This document shows positions 42,308 through 50,004 of a stretch of 64,000 bases of DNA, piece by piece. Origin of the DNA: a virus; the IMG/VR virus record IMGVR_UViG_3300023049_000574, positions 1 to 64,000 of that record. One strand, given 5' to 3'. The translations under genes and the position numbers were made by a program. How positions within the stretch are numbered: the stretch's first letter is position 1; each line of letters opens with the position of its first letter. The notes under the pieces were generated by a model. The model had not been told where the DNA came from, did not search any database, and saw nothing but the letters and a program-made list of their open reading frames with translations.

Positions 42308-43068
42308 AAAAGATAAGAAAATCAGTATTTGAAACAAATAGTTCTAGTTCCCACGTGCTTCATATCGATGAAGAAACAGAACTAATGGACATATCACTTG
42401 TGCCTAGAGAAGATGGGGTGATAGAAATAACGCCTTCTGATGACTATGGTTGGGAATGGGAAAAGTATAATACGGCTAGAGAGAAAATTATGTATTGTAT
42501 CGTAGACCAAGGGGATAACAATAACTATATGGATATGCTCAAAGAAGTCATCAAAAATCAGACAGGAGCTAAAGAAGTTATTCTACATACTGACCATGAT
42601 TGTTATTTAGATCACGAAAGTGTGGGTACATCACAAAGAGCATTTAACTCCAAGAGCTTACTAAGAAATTTTATTTTCAATAGGAAGTCTGCTGTTTTCA
42701 CAGGTAATGATAATGGTGATCCTGAACCTGAGTTCTATTGTGATAAATACACAGCACCATATAAAATCAGATTGGTGAGTTTGGTAGAATTAAGAGATAA
42801 TCTAATAAATTCAGTTGTTGGTGAAGAAAAAGAAGTGGAGTCAGTAAATGAGTGGATGTATACTTTAAACAAGCCTGAAAACGATTATAATTGGTCAGAT
42901 GATTACATACCCTTTCTAAAAGATTTTGTAGGTACTAGTCCTTGGCTGCGTAATTATGATAGTGAAAATAAGACTATCGAAATCACTGCGGGTAATGACG
43001 GGAGTGTAATTAAATATAAAGTTCAGGTTGAATTAAACGAGGAAAAAAATGAATCTATTCCAATATAA
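42304..43068 (+). CDS. Phage protein with conserved FETNSSSSH N-terminus
   Basis: A 254-residue protein starting MKKIRKSVFETNSSSSHVLHI. From memory, the VFETNSSSSHSL start recurs in hypothetical proteins of many unrelated phages, but I know no function. The rest is acidic with several Trp/Tyr (DDYGWEWEKYN, HTDHDCYLDHESVGTSQRAF). It overlaps the radical SAM gene by 20 bases, which hints at a shared role, perhaps as substrate or partner, though this is inference. Confidence 0.7.
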   Translation: MKKIRKSVFETNSSSSHVLHIDEETELMDISLVPREDGVIEITPSDDYGWEWEKYNTAREKIMYCIVDQGDNNNYMDMLKEVIKNQTGAKEVILHTDHDCYLDHESVGTSQRAFNSKSLLRNFIFNRKSAVFTGNDNGDPEPEFYCDKYTAPYKIRLVSLVELRDNLINSVVGEEKEVESVNEWMYTLNKPENDYNWSDDYIPFLKDFVGTSPWLRNYDSENKTIEITAGNDGSVIKYKVQVELNEEKNESIPI

Positions 43069-43924
43069 AAACGGAAACACATTTGTAACGATTAAGGAAG
43101 ATGGTACAAAGATCAGGGAATATGACTCTGATCCTTGTCCATCTTTTCCTGAATCTATGGATATTAAGATAACAAACTATTGTTCTCTTTCTAATTATTG
43201 TAAATGGTGTCATGAGGCATCTGATACTAATGGTAAACACGCTGATCTAGATTTCGTGATCACTAAGTTAAATGAACTACCTAGTGGTGTTGAACTAGCT
43301 ATTGGTGGCGGTAATCCATTAGATCATCCTCAGTTAGAAGAATTTTTGACTAAGGTTAGAGATCTTGGTATTATTGCTAATATTACTGTTAACCAACTTC
43401 ACGTTAAGAAGCATTTTGGTCAGATCGTTGACCTAATTGAAAACGATTTGATTAAAGGTCTTGGTATTAGCTATAATGGCAATAATATAAAGGAAACTAA
43501 AGCTTTAGTTAAGATGACTAATAATGTAGTATTCCATGTTATCGCAGGTGTTAATACATTACAAGATCTTCAAGACATCTCTGAAATACATAATAAGGTA
43601 TTGGTACTAGGATATAAACAATTCAGAAAAGGAGAGAAATATTTTTCTGATGCTGTCCAAGATAATATTGATCAGTGGTATAGGAGGCTTCCATTATTTT
43701 TCAAGAAACTTATTATCAGCTTTGATAATCTAGCAATTACCCAATTAAACCTAAGAAGGTATTTCACTGATAAGAGTTGGGAAACCTTTTATATGGGCGA
43801 TGACGGAACATTCACATATTACATTGATGCCGTAAATAAAACATATGGGAGGAATTCTACTTCTAGTGAAACTTTTGATCTGACTACTAAATCTATAAAA
43901 GAAAGTTTCGGAGAGTTTACTTAA
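43049..43924 (+). CDS. Radical SAM enzyme
   Basis: A 291-residue protein. MDIKITNYCSLSNYCKWCHE carries the iron-sulfur cysteines as C45-x5-C51-x2-C54, a lengthened form of the CxxxCxxC motif, with the usual aromatic before the last Cys. LAIGGGNPLDHPQLEEFL provides the GGxP-like SAM-binding element. A GISYNGNN strand and VIAGVNTL follow. It lacks an obvious SPASM domain. Similar enzymes occur in large phages with unknown substrate; RNA, cofactor or peptide modification are possible. It is the last gene of a three-gene operon. Confidence 0.8.
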   Translation: MNLFQYKNGNTFVTIKEDGTKIREYDSDPCPSFPESMDIKITNYCSLSNYCKWCHEASDTNGKHADLDFVITKLNELPSGVELAIGGGNPLDHPQLEEFLTKVRDLGIIANITVNQLHVKKHFGQIVDLIENDLIKGLGISYNGNNIKETKALVKMTNNVVFHVIAGVNTLQDLQDISEIHNKVLVLGYKQFRKGEKYFSDAVQDNIDQWYRRLPLFFKKLIISFDNLAITQLNLRRYFTDKSWETFYMGDDGTFTYYIDAVNKTYGRNSTSSETFDLTTKSIKESFGEFT

Positions 43925-43930
43925 TATATA
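43921..43930 (+). promoter_or_regulatory. Putative phage promoter box
   Basis: TTAATATATA overlaps the radical SAM stop codon and sits just before ATG 43935, with the pattern box-C-TGT-ATG. Confidence 0.5.
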
Positions 43931-43934
43931 CTGT

Positions 43935-44978
43935 ATGTATATGTTTGAAACGTTTAAGTCACAAAAAGACTTAGAGAAATTAGCCAATGAGATATTATTA
44001 AAAGTAGCAGAGAAAACCTTTGACTACCATAATAAGATTTATTGGAATCCGAAAGTAAATTTTGATGGTGAGTATTGGAAAGACCGTGACTTCAATCCTG
44101 AGGATATGCTTAATATTAAGTATAGAGCATATGGTGTACCCGAAGGTTGGGTAGATGGTGCTATATATCAAGTAGCCTACTGCAGTTCATCACAATTATA
44201 TTTTCACGGATATAATAAAATATTCAATCACGGAGATCTTAAATTAGAATGGGCAGAAGAAAATAAATACGTTTTCGCTAAATTAGAACCTGTTTATCTA
44301 AGTGAGACAAAGGTTGATTTGGATGAAATAAGTAATATGTTACTTGTTAAAGACGTTAAGATAAATTTTTCTGAAACTAAATCAAAAGATAATAAAGGAA
44401 CTTTTATAGACGGTGAGTTTCCTTCCATTTACTTATATTATAACCCTAATGTTTTTAAATCTCTAAGAGATAAAAAAAAGAGATCCGATAATTTCACATA
44501 CAAAGATATATACTTTGATATCTTCTATGATTTCTTTTCTTCCCTATTACATGAATTACAACATGCTTACGATAGTTATAGAAGCGGAGGGGAAGCTTTT
44601 GATAAACAGATTAAGGACGAAAAATATAGAGAAGAACTTAAAAAGAAACAAACCCTTTTACAGAGGCGTGAAGAATTGGTTGAGGATGAAATAAACTTTG
44701 TTAACAGTGTTTCTAAAAAATACCTTAATTTCCCACATGAAATAAACGCAAGATTCACACAAGCAGTTAAGGATACTAGTTTTTGGGAATTTGATGTTGA
44801 TGTTGAAAAAGAAGAAGAAATTTCCAAGATGATAGATTTCAGAAAAGTGTTCAAAGATTTCAAAAGAAAATTTGATGGGTGGAATATATTAAGCGAAGAA
44901 GATAAATATAAACTCAGAAGGAAACTATCTCAGTTTTGGTATTTAGAAAAAGATTGGATAAAAAAGAAAAATATATAA
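43935..44978 (+). CDS. Putative zincin metallopeptidase (HELQH)
   Basis: A 347-residue protein with SSLLHELQHAYDSYRS, an HExxH zinc motif at H206-E207-L-Q-H210, and a downstream KYLNFPHEINARFTQA that could supply the third ligand Glu. The N-terminus MYMFETFKSQKDLEKLA weakly resembles the targeting-like motif. Residues 235-260 form a coiled coil. The first half is beta-rich. Proteases of this sort could act in the virion, in head maturation, or against a host protein; the sequence does not decide. Confidence 0.65.
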   Translation: MYMFETFKSQKDLEKLANEILLKVAEKTFDYHNKIYWNPKVNFDGEYWKDRDFNPEDMLNIKYRAYGVPEGWVDGAIYQVAYCSSSQLYFHGYNKIFNHGDLKLEWAEENKYVFAKLEPVYLSETKVDLDEISNMLLVKDVKINFSETKSKDNKGTFIDGEFPSIYLYYNPNVFKSLRDKKKRSDNFTYKDIYFDIFYDFFSSLLHELQHAYDSYRSGGEAFDKQIKDEKYREELKKKQTLLQRREELVEDEINFVNSVSKKYLNFPHEINARFTQAVKDTSFWEFDVDVEKEEEISKMIDFRKVFKDFKRKFDGWNILSEEDKYKLRRKLSQFWYLEKDWIKKKNI

Positions 44979-44984
44979 ATCATA

Positions 44985-45359
44985 ATGGAATATATTAAAG
45001 AATATAATAGTAGAGTAACAATAGAATGTGCTAATAAATATAGTGGTCATGGTGAACTAGCACAGGGGTATGATTTTGATAAAATGTATAAACAAGCCAT
45101 CCGTGATAAAAAAAGAACGATCCAAGAAGAATTAAATAATGATGTAGTAGATTATACTACTTATATCGGGGTTAATTCTAACGATAAATTTGCTATTGTT
45201 TATATGACAAGGGAGTATTTCGATTACATAAAGACACTTCCTTCCGATAAATACACTGACCAATTTGTAAACGCTGCTAAAGATTTCATGGAATCGGGTG
45301 GCGAACCTAAGGTTTATTCTTATAGCGACCAAACTGAAATGAGATTATTTGAAGATTAA
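44985..45359 (+). CDS. Hypothetical protein, 124 aa, targeting-like start
   Basis: A 124-residue protein starting MEYIKEYNSRVT, which fits the recurring N-terminal motif. The middle has VDYTTYIGVNSNDKFAIVYM, a beta hairpin, and the C-terminal half is helical, ending TEMRLFED. It follows the zincin gene by six bases and should share its message. No family recognised. Confidence 0.7.
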   Translation: MEYIKEYNSRVTIECANKYSGHGELAQGYDFDKMYKQAIRDKKRTIQEELNNDVVDYTTYIGVNSNDKFAIVYMTREYFDYIKTLPSDKYTDQFVNAAKDFMESGGEPKVYSYSDQTEMRLFED

Positions 45360-45370
45360 ACATAATAATT

Positions 45371-46036
45371 TTAATTTAGGTATTGGTCATTTATCTTAGA
45401 TCCCATTTTCATTTTGATTTTTTGAATCATATTATCATATATTAACTTAAGTTCTTTCGTGCCGCCTTCTTTCTGATCATTAACAATATCTTCTACACTG
45501 ACATTTATATCAATATTTAAATCCGCTAATACTTCTTCCGTAAACATATCTAACATATACCTATAATCTTCTCTATAACTGTAAATTTCTTTCACGAATA
45601 ATCCATAAGTAGGTAAAGTTATTGATTTAACATATTTTTTGAAACCAATATGGTTTACTCCCTTTCTTAAGAGAATAGCTTCTTCGCTTTCATCATCTAC
45701 GTGTTTTTCTTTATCTAAACTTGAAAACCAATTAACAGGGAGTACTTTAAAATTATCTGTTAACTTATCAACATCAAGTTCAACCATACTGCTTAGGGAA
45801 TTTAAAATCCCATGATTCTTTTTATATAAATATTTGTTTCTAGTAGTAGATATATACAAAGGATACTTTTCTTCTAAATCCATCATCCTTTGTTCGTTTC
45901 CTATGTTATCTACATATAGGTCATCTAGTGGTTTACCCGTTTCTATCTTATCGGATTCGATGATCATATAAAGAGCCGTTAATGATGTAAAATGATATAA
46001 CGAGCCGTAATTTTTTCTTTCTAATAAAAATTTCAT
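45371..46036 (-). CDS. Putative ADP-ribosyltransferase-like protein (YHFT/TTRN family), copy 2
   Basis: A 221-residue protein. GSLYHFTSLTALYMIIESDK, then YISTTRNKYLYKK, MVELDVDKL, KVLPVNWF and DDESEEAILLRKG occur in the same order as in the 27052 protein, showing homology. The YHFT / TRN / EE set may form an ADP-ribosyltransferase-like active site. It begins MKFLLERKNYGS, near the targeting-like motif, so it might be packaged and injected, as T4 Alt is. The start is fixed by the TTAATATATAG box three bases upstream. Confidence 0.55.
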   Translation of the reverse strand: MKFLLERKNYGSLYHFTSLTALYMIIESDKIETGKPLDDLYVDNIGNEQRMMDLEEKYPLYISTTRNKYLYKKNHGILNSLSSMVELDVDKLTDNFKVLPVNWFSSLDKEKHVDDESEEAILLRKGVNHIGFKKYVKSITLPTYGLFVKEIYSYREDYRYMLDMFTEEVLADLNIDINVSVEDIVNDQKEGGTKELKLIYDNMIQKIKMKMGSKINDQYLN

Positions 46037-46039
46037 AAC

Positions 46040-46050
46040 CTATATATTAA
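46040..46050 (-). promoter_or_regulatory. Putative phage promoter box (minus strand)
   Basis: TTAATATATAG on the minus strand ends three bases before ATG 46036. Confidence 0.55.
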
Positions 46051-46116
46051 ATCTGCGTATAAACAATAATATATATAACACTATAACGGAATAGTTATAA
46101 CCAATAAAATGTTGAT

Positions 46117-47973
46117 ATGTGGGAAGGTGTAATAATATTAGCTGCGATAGCTTTCATTTTCGATGGTATAAAGGTACTTATAGAATCATATAATGAACCT
46201 ATTAAATATGAAGGTAAGAGAAATAAAAAAGAAACAACAGCAGTAGTTTCAGTATATAATAGCCTAGATATATTAGAATCAATAGATTCAATAAAAAGAG
46301 AATTCGGTTCTATTATTATTATAAATGATGGTAGTAATGATGGAACAGAGGATATCTTATTTAATATGGGTAAAACTATAGACAAAGAAGAAACACCATT
46401 TGGTTGGTTATATACTAAGAAATACAAGCGAATGAATATTAAACTTTTATTCAATAAAGAGAATAAAGGTAAAGTCAATTCTATACATAGCGGATTAGAA
46501 TATGTAGACACTAAATATGTATTTATATGTGATGATGATATAAAGTTATCGGAAGACTTCGAACTACCTGTTTCATTATTAGAATCTGATCAAGCAGATG
46601 CGGTTTCATTCTTTGTTTTACCTGAACCTAATAATAGCAAGCTGTGGTACAACCTACAACTTCATGAATATATCAAGTCTATGCAAATAGGTAGACGATA
46701 TGCAGCTAACTCTAAAACAGTTGAATGTGTATCAGGTTGTTCGGGTTTATTTAAAACAGAAAGGATACAAAAATTCTCAAAGGAACATAGTTCGAAATGG
46801 GAAGGAGAAGACTTAGAAAGAACATTAATAGAACTAACACATGGCGGTAGAATAGTTTATTCTGAACAATTAATATTTACTGATGTGCCGAAAACTTTTA
46901 TATCATTAGCTAAACAACGTATATTCTCGTGGTGGGGTGGGTTATATAGAAACTTTGGGTTGTTCTTAAAAATATTAAGATCAAAGAAACAACCATTAAG
47001 ACTTCGTTTAGAAGTGTTATACAACATCATTAGTTTAATATTAGATCCGATTAAATTATTTTCTTTGTTATATATGCTATATACACTTAATTGGGTATCA
47101 ATAACTACAGTGTATATAATATACGCATACTTTGAATCGTTTATGTGGGAAACCTATTCAACCGAAACTAAATATAAGCCACATTCGACATACACATTAA
47201 TATATCCGTTTTATGGTTTTTTCCAATTAATATTCAGAGCATTAGCAGGTTTGTATATGTTAAAGAACTATATGGATAAAAAACTTTTAACTACTTTAAT
47301 AACAATATTCATATCTTCTGTTCCTTTATTGGCTCAACAAGATAGTGTTGAAGTTAAACAAGATAGTGTTGAAGCTAAACCTGATTGGACTATATCATAT
47401 AATCATGCTCAGTACGGATTTGATAATGAAATAGGATCTCCTAATAATAATCTTTATGTGGGTTGGAGAAATTATTATGCATCTGTTAACAACGGGTTGT
47501 TTGATCAAGTAATGATTGGAACATATTATAAAAGGTTTCAGTTTGATATTAGTGTGGGTAGGGAAGTGATTATACCAACTTTAAGATATGAACAATGGTT
47601 TGGTGATAATACCCTTATGGCGATGGCTCGGTATAACCAAGGATATAATGGTATAAACACAAACTTATATCCAAATACTTCATTAACAAGTGTTGGTTAT
47701 GGTATGTATAGGGGGAATAATTTCTATTCATTAGAAATTATGCAAGAATTCGAAAGGGAATATGCTACTACATTAATTGCAACAGTGAAACAAGAAATAT
47801 TGAATGATTTCAGATCGAAAAGTAAAATATTTGTGAACAATAAAAAAGATTATGTACTCTCACAAGCATTTGAATATAAGATATTTGGATTAGGTTATAT
47901 ATACCACACAGATTTTGACTTCACGGGTAGAGAATTGAGTTGGATTAACGGATATGTTACTGTTAAATTCTAG
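46117..47973 (+). CDS. GT2 polysaccharide synthase fused to a YaiO-like outer-membrane barrel
   Basis: A 618-residue protein in two parts. Residues 1-385 are a processive GT2 synthase: one N-terminal membrane helix, IIIINDGSNDGTED, VFICDDDIKLSED (DxD), GEDLERTLIE (catalytic ED), QRIFSWWGG (QxxRW-like), then several transmembrane helices. At residue 386 a new Met begins MDKKLLTTLITIFISSVPLLAQ, a typical signal peptide with a cleavage-like LLAQQ, followed by a Tyr-rich beta-barrel like the YaiO family (YVGWRNYYASVN, TLRYEQWFGDN, GLGYIYH). Internal initiation at 47272 could yield a separate barrel. A link to surface polysaccharide synthesis and export is likely. Confidence 0.75.
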   Translation: MWEGVIILAAIAFIFDGIKVLIESYNEPIKYEGKRNKKETTAVVSVYNSLDILESIDSIKREFGSIIIINDGSNDGTEDILFNMGKTIDKEETPFGWLYTKKYKRMNIKLLFNKENKGKVNSIHSGLEYVDTKYVFICDDDIKLSEDFELPVSLLESDQADAVSFFVLPEPNNSKLWYNLQLHEYIKSMQIGRRYAANSKTVECVSGCSGLFKTERIQKFSKEHSSKWEGEDLERTLIELTHGGRIVYSEQLIFTDVPKTFISLAKQRIFSWWGGLYRNFGLFLKILRSKKQPLRLRLEVLYNIISLILDPIKLFSLLYMLYTLNWVSITTVYIIYAYFESFMWETYSTETKYKPHSTYTLIYPFYGFFQLIFRALAGLYMLKNYMDKKLLTTLITIFISSVPLLAQQDSVEVKQDSVEAKPDWTISYNHAQYGFDNEIGSPNNNLYVGWRNYYASVNNGLFDQVMIGTYYKRFQFDISVGREVIIPTLRYEQWFGDNTLMAMARYNQGYNGINTNLYPNTSLTSVGYGMYRGNNFYSLEIMQEFEREYATTLIATVKQEILNDFRSKSKIFVNNKKDYVLSQAFEYKIFGLGYIYHTDFDFTGRELSWINGYVTVKF

Positions 47974-48451
47974 AACAGTTTGTTATTATTAATTCATCTC
48001 TTAGAAAAAAGGTATCACCACTATATTTGATTATATTGAAATCCTTATATAATTCTCTGATAAATTTACAGTCTTGATAAGATAAGAAAAACTCACCCTT
48101 TATGCCCTTTAAAACATTTCTTAGTTCTGTGTGGAATACACCATCACCCTTTATTAAATCGTATAGATGTTCTTTGTTATAGTACGGTGGGTCTAAATAA
48201 AACACAGTTTGTTCTGAATCAAATTCAGCCATCACTTTTTTGTAGTCTTGGTGCGATTTGATATCTGCTTCTATATCAAAATCATATTGGTGTATATCAT
48301 TATACACAAGAGTGTCAGGTCTATTCTCTAAATAAGTAGACATATTAAATGTGCCACCAAATGGCTCAACATATGTTTTGATATTTTTTGGTAAATATTC
48401 TTTTAGGAAATCAGTGTAATGTGGTTTTCTTTTTTCGCCTACTAGTTTCAT
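47963..48451 (-). CDS. D12-class DNA adenine methylase, short form
   Basis: A 162-residue Dam/D12-type N6-adenine methyltransferase. KTYVEPFGGTFNMSTYL is the SAM-binding FxGG region, LVYNDIH is the next motif, and VFYLDPPYY (D87-P-P-Y90) is catalytic motif IV. Typical D12 enzymes are about 270 residues with a target-recognition insert between these motifs; it is largely absent here, so specificity may be relaxed or supplied by a partner. It overlaps the GT2 gene by 11 bases in convergent orientation and the upstream gene by four. Confidence 0.8.
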   Translation of the reverse strand: MKLVGEKRKPHYTDFLKEYLPKNIKTYVEPFGGTFNMSTYLENRPDTLVYNDIHQYDFDIEADIKSHQDYKKVMAEFDSEQTVFYLDPPYYNKEHLYDLIKGDGVFHTELRNVLKGIKGEFFLSYQDCKFIRELYKDFNIIKYSGDTFFLRDELIITNCSRI

Positions 48452-49218
48452 TTGATAACTCGGTTTAAGTCCTTAATCATATTCTTTAGTTTGTTAGAAC
48501 CTAAATGTCTATCAAGTTCAGCAAAAAATTTACTATCCTTATATAATCTAAGAATTATATTTTGGATAATTTCTATATTGTTATTATCGATCTTTATACG
48601 AAATTGGTTCAATAAACACTTAACTTCTTCTATATCTCTTATAGCAGTTGTATAATCTAATCTACCTTCTGTTACATCGGGATAACAATGTACTAAATTT
48701 TTTAAATACATAGTACCACTTAATAGCCCTACGTCTTCAATCGTTGTTGGGAAATTTGATAACACTTCCATGGGATAATAATCACTGAAAAAGGAATATT
48801 CTAATGCGTATGGTATTTCAACAACAGTGCCGATAAGTTTAGAATCTTCTATGTAGTCTTCATGATCGGTATCTATTTTACCATTGCCTTCTTCGTCTGT
48901 ATAGAAATAACTATCTTCTACTTCTTCTTTCGTAAGTAATTTACCTAACTCTAATCTATACTCCGTACCAACTTCATTTGGTAAAATGATACCGTTTTTT
49001 TTAGTATAATCTCCTTGATTAACACTAAGTACACCTAGATTATTATCAGCAAGGACTGATCTAATGTCTTTAACCATTGGCATATTAGTTATCTTATCTA
49101 ACTTTTTTTGAATTTCTTTTCTTTTAGTGGGGCTAATAGTTTTACCTGACCAACCATCTAGACTGCTCTTGTTAACAACTTTCATATTTTCGTTAAATGT
49201 ATCGATGTGTTTTCTCAT
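48448..49218 (-). CDS. Hypothetical protein, 256 aa, targeting-like start
   Basis: A 256-residue protein starting MRKHIDTFNENMK, one of the recurring N-terminal motifs. The first 100 residues contain LSVNQGDYTKKNGI and EYRLELGKLLTKEE; an acidic patch (YTDEEGNGKIDTDHEDY) precedes a hydrophobic stretch and a helical C-terminus. No family recognised. It starts the two-gene minus-strand operon that ends in the D12 methylase and has a TTAATATATAA box three bases upstream. Confidence 0.75.
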   Translation of the reverse strand: MRKHIDTFNENMKVVNKSSLDGWSGKTISPTKRKEIQKKLDKITNMPMVKDIRSVLADNNLGVLSVNQGDYTKKNGIILPNEVGTEYRLELGKLLTKEEVEDSYFYTDEEGNGKIDTDHEDYIEDSKLIGTVVEIPYALEYSFFSDYYPMEVLSNFPTTIEDVGLLSGTMYLKNLVHCYPDVTEGRLDYTTAIRDIEEVKCLLNQFRIKIDNNNIEIIQNIILRLYKDSKFFAELDRHLGSNKLKNMIKDLNRVIK

Positions 49219-49221
49219 GTA

Positions 49222-49232
49222 TTATATATTAA
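49222..49232 (-). promoter_or_regulatory. Putative phage promoter box (minus strand)
   Basis: TTAATATATAA on the minus strand ends three bases before ATG 49218 and overlaps the stop region of the preceding minus-strand gene. Confidence 0.55.
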
Positions 49233-49522
49233 TCTCCAATTATAGAACTAATTTTATACTCCCTTAGTGCTATTTTTAGTTCTCTGTTTACTTTCTCTGT
49301 TATATCATTGGGTGCGTGTAATTGGAAGTATGTAACATCACCTGTTGCAAAATTGAAGTAAACCCTACTGTCTATATATTTCTGAGAAGAAAAAATCTGA
49401 ACATCGTAAATGAATTTTAGATAGTTGATCCTTTCATCTGTAGCCCCACCATGGCTATATTCATCTTCTAGACGAAAACCATTCTTTATTAATATACCAT
49501 AATATACTTCATATTCTTCCAT
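49229..49522 (-). CDS. Small hypothetical protein, 97 aa
   Basis: I choose ATG 49522 (MEEYEVYYGILIKNGF) over the upstream start at 49570, because the longer form would lie in the frame-shadow of the preceding reading frame. The protein is beta-rich (IYDVQIFSSQKYIDSRVYFN) with a helical end, REYKISSIIGD, which only faintly resembles the tag. It overlaps the amber-interrupted frame upstream by 14 bases, as expected in an operon. Function unknown. Confidence 0.65.
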   Translation of the reverse strand: MEEYEVYYGILIKNGFRLEDEYSHGGATDERINYLKFIYDVQIFSSQKYIDSRVYFNFATGDVTYFQLHAPNDITEKVNRELKIALREYKISSIIGD

Positions 49523-49721
49523 AATTAATCTTACCGATATTATCTTCGTCTTCAAAGGTAGGAGTAACACTAATTATTTCAGCTACCCCATCTCCCATAC
49601 TACCCATAGGAACAGCTTCTTCGACTTGCCATTCTTCCCAATCACTTGGGCATCTAGCAGTAGTCTACCTATAATTACCCTCACAAGAAGTATATTCTAT
49701 CTTCCAATATTCGTATTCCAT
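49509..49721 (-). pseudogene. Small gene interrupted by an in-frame amber codon
   Basis: On the minus strand ATG 49721 opens a frame reading MEYEYWKIEYTSCEGNYR, then TAG (49667-49665), then continues without further stops as TTARCPSDWEEWQVEEAV, MGDGVAEIISVTPT and so on to TGA 49509. The post-stop part is clearly coding-like (Trp pairs, GVAEIISV) and, from memory, resembles small phage proteins with a P-x-x-W-x-x-x-x-V...AEI.s. pattern. Options are a nonsense mutation, a sequencing error, or readthrough/suppression. TAG ends several intact genes here, so code reassignment across the genome is unlikely. Confidence 0.6.
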
Positions 49722-49734
49722 TAAGCAAATATAG

Positions 49735-49956
49735 CTAAAATATGCGCATGAATCCCTTATTTACGCCTAAAAAATCACCTATTTGATAATCATAACCATA
49801 TTCCTTGATACAACTAATAACTAGATCTTTCATATCTTCTGAGTTACCTGTTATAATTATAAGCTCGTTTCTATCATAATACTTACATATAAACTGATCA
49901 ATCTTACTACTTACCTCACTATGTCTTGTATTATGTAAATCTAATTCAGGTATCAT
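49735..49956 (-). CDS. Smr-domain protein
   Basis: A 73-residue stand-alone Smr (small MutS-related) domain. LDLHNTRHSEV is the LDLHG..-like start, ELIIITGNSEDM occupies the central HGxG region with TGNS instead of TGHG/HGKG, and FMRIF is the terminal strand. Smr domains bind or nick nucleic acids. The altered central motif may reduce catalysis. It begins the minus-strand run that includes the amber-interrupted gene. Its ATG lies 48 bases from the divergent gp47-like gene. Confidence 0.7.
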   Translation of the reverse strand: MIPELDLHNTRHSEVSSKIDQFICKYYDRNELIIITGNSEDMKDLVISCIKEYGYDYQIGDFLGVNKGFMRIF

Positions 49957-50004
49957 TAAACAAATTACTTATTTTTTGATATATAGTAAAAAGTATAATT
50001 CATT

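Noticed and set aside
46095-46511. Minus-strand frame opposite the GT2 gene start
   Set aside because: It overlaps the conserved GT2 N-terminal domain, is hydrophobic by composition only, and has no box or neighbours.
49509-49721. Genome-wide TAG reassignment (alternative genetic code)
   Set aside because: Many intact genes end in TAG at expected lengths (204, 23981, 47971, 51790, 54478), so a single in-frame TAG does not indicate recoding.
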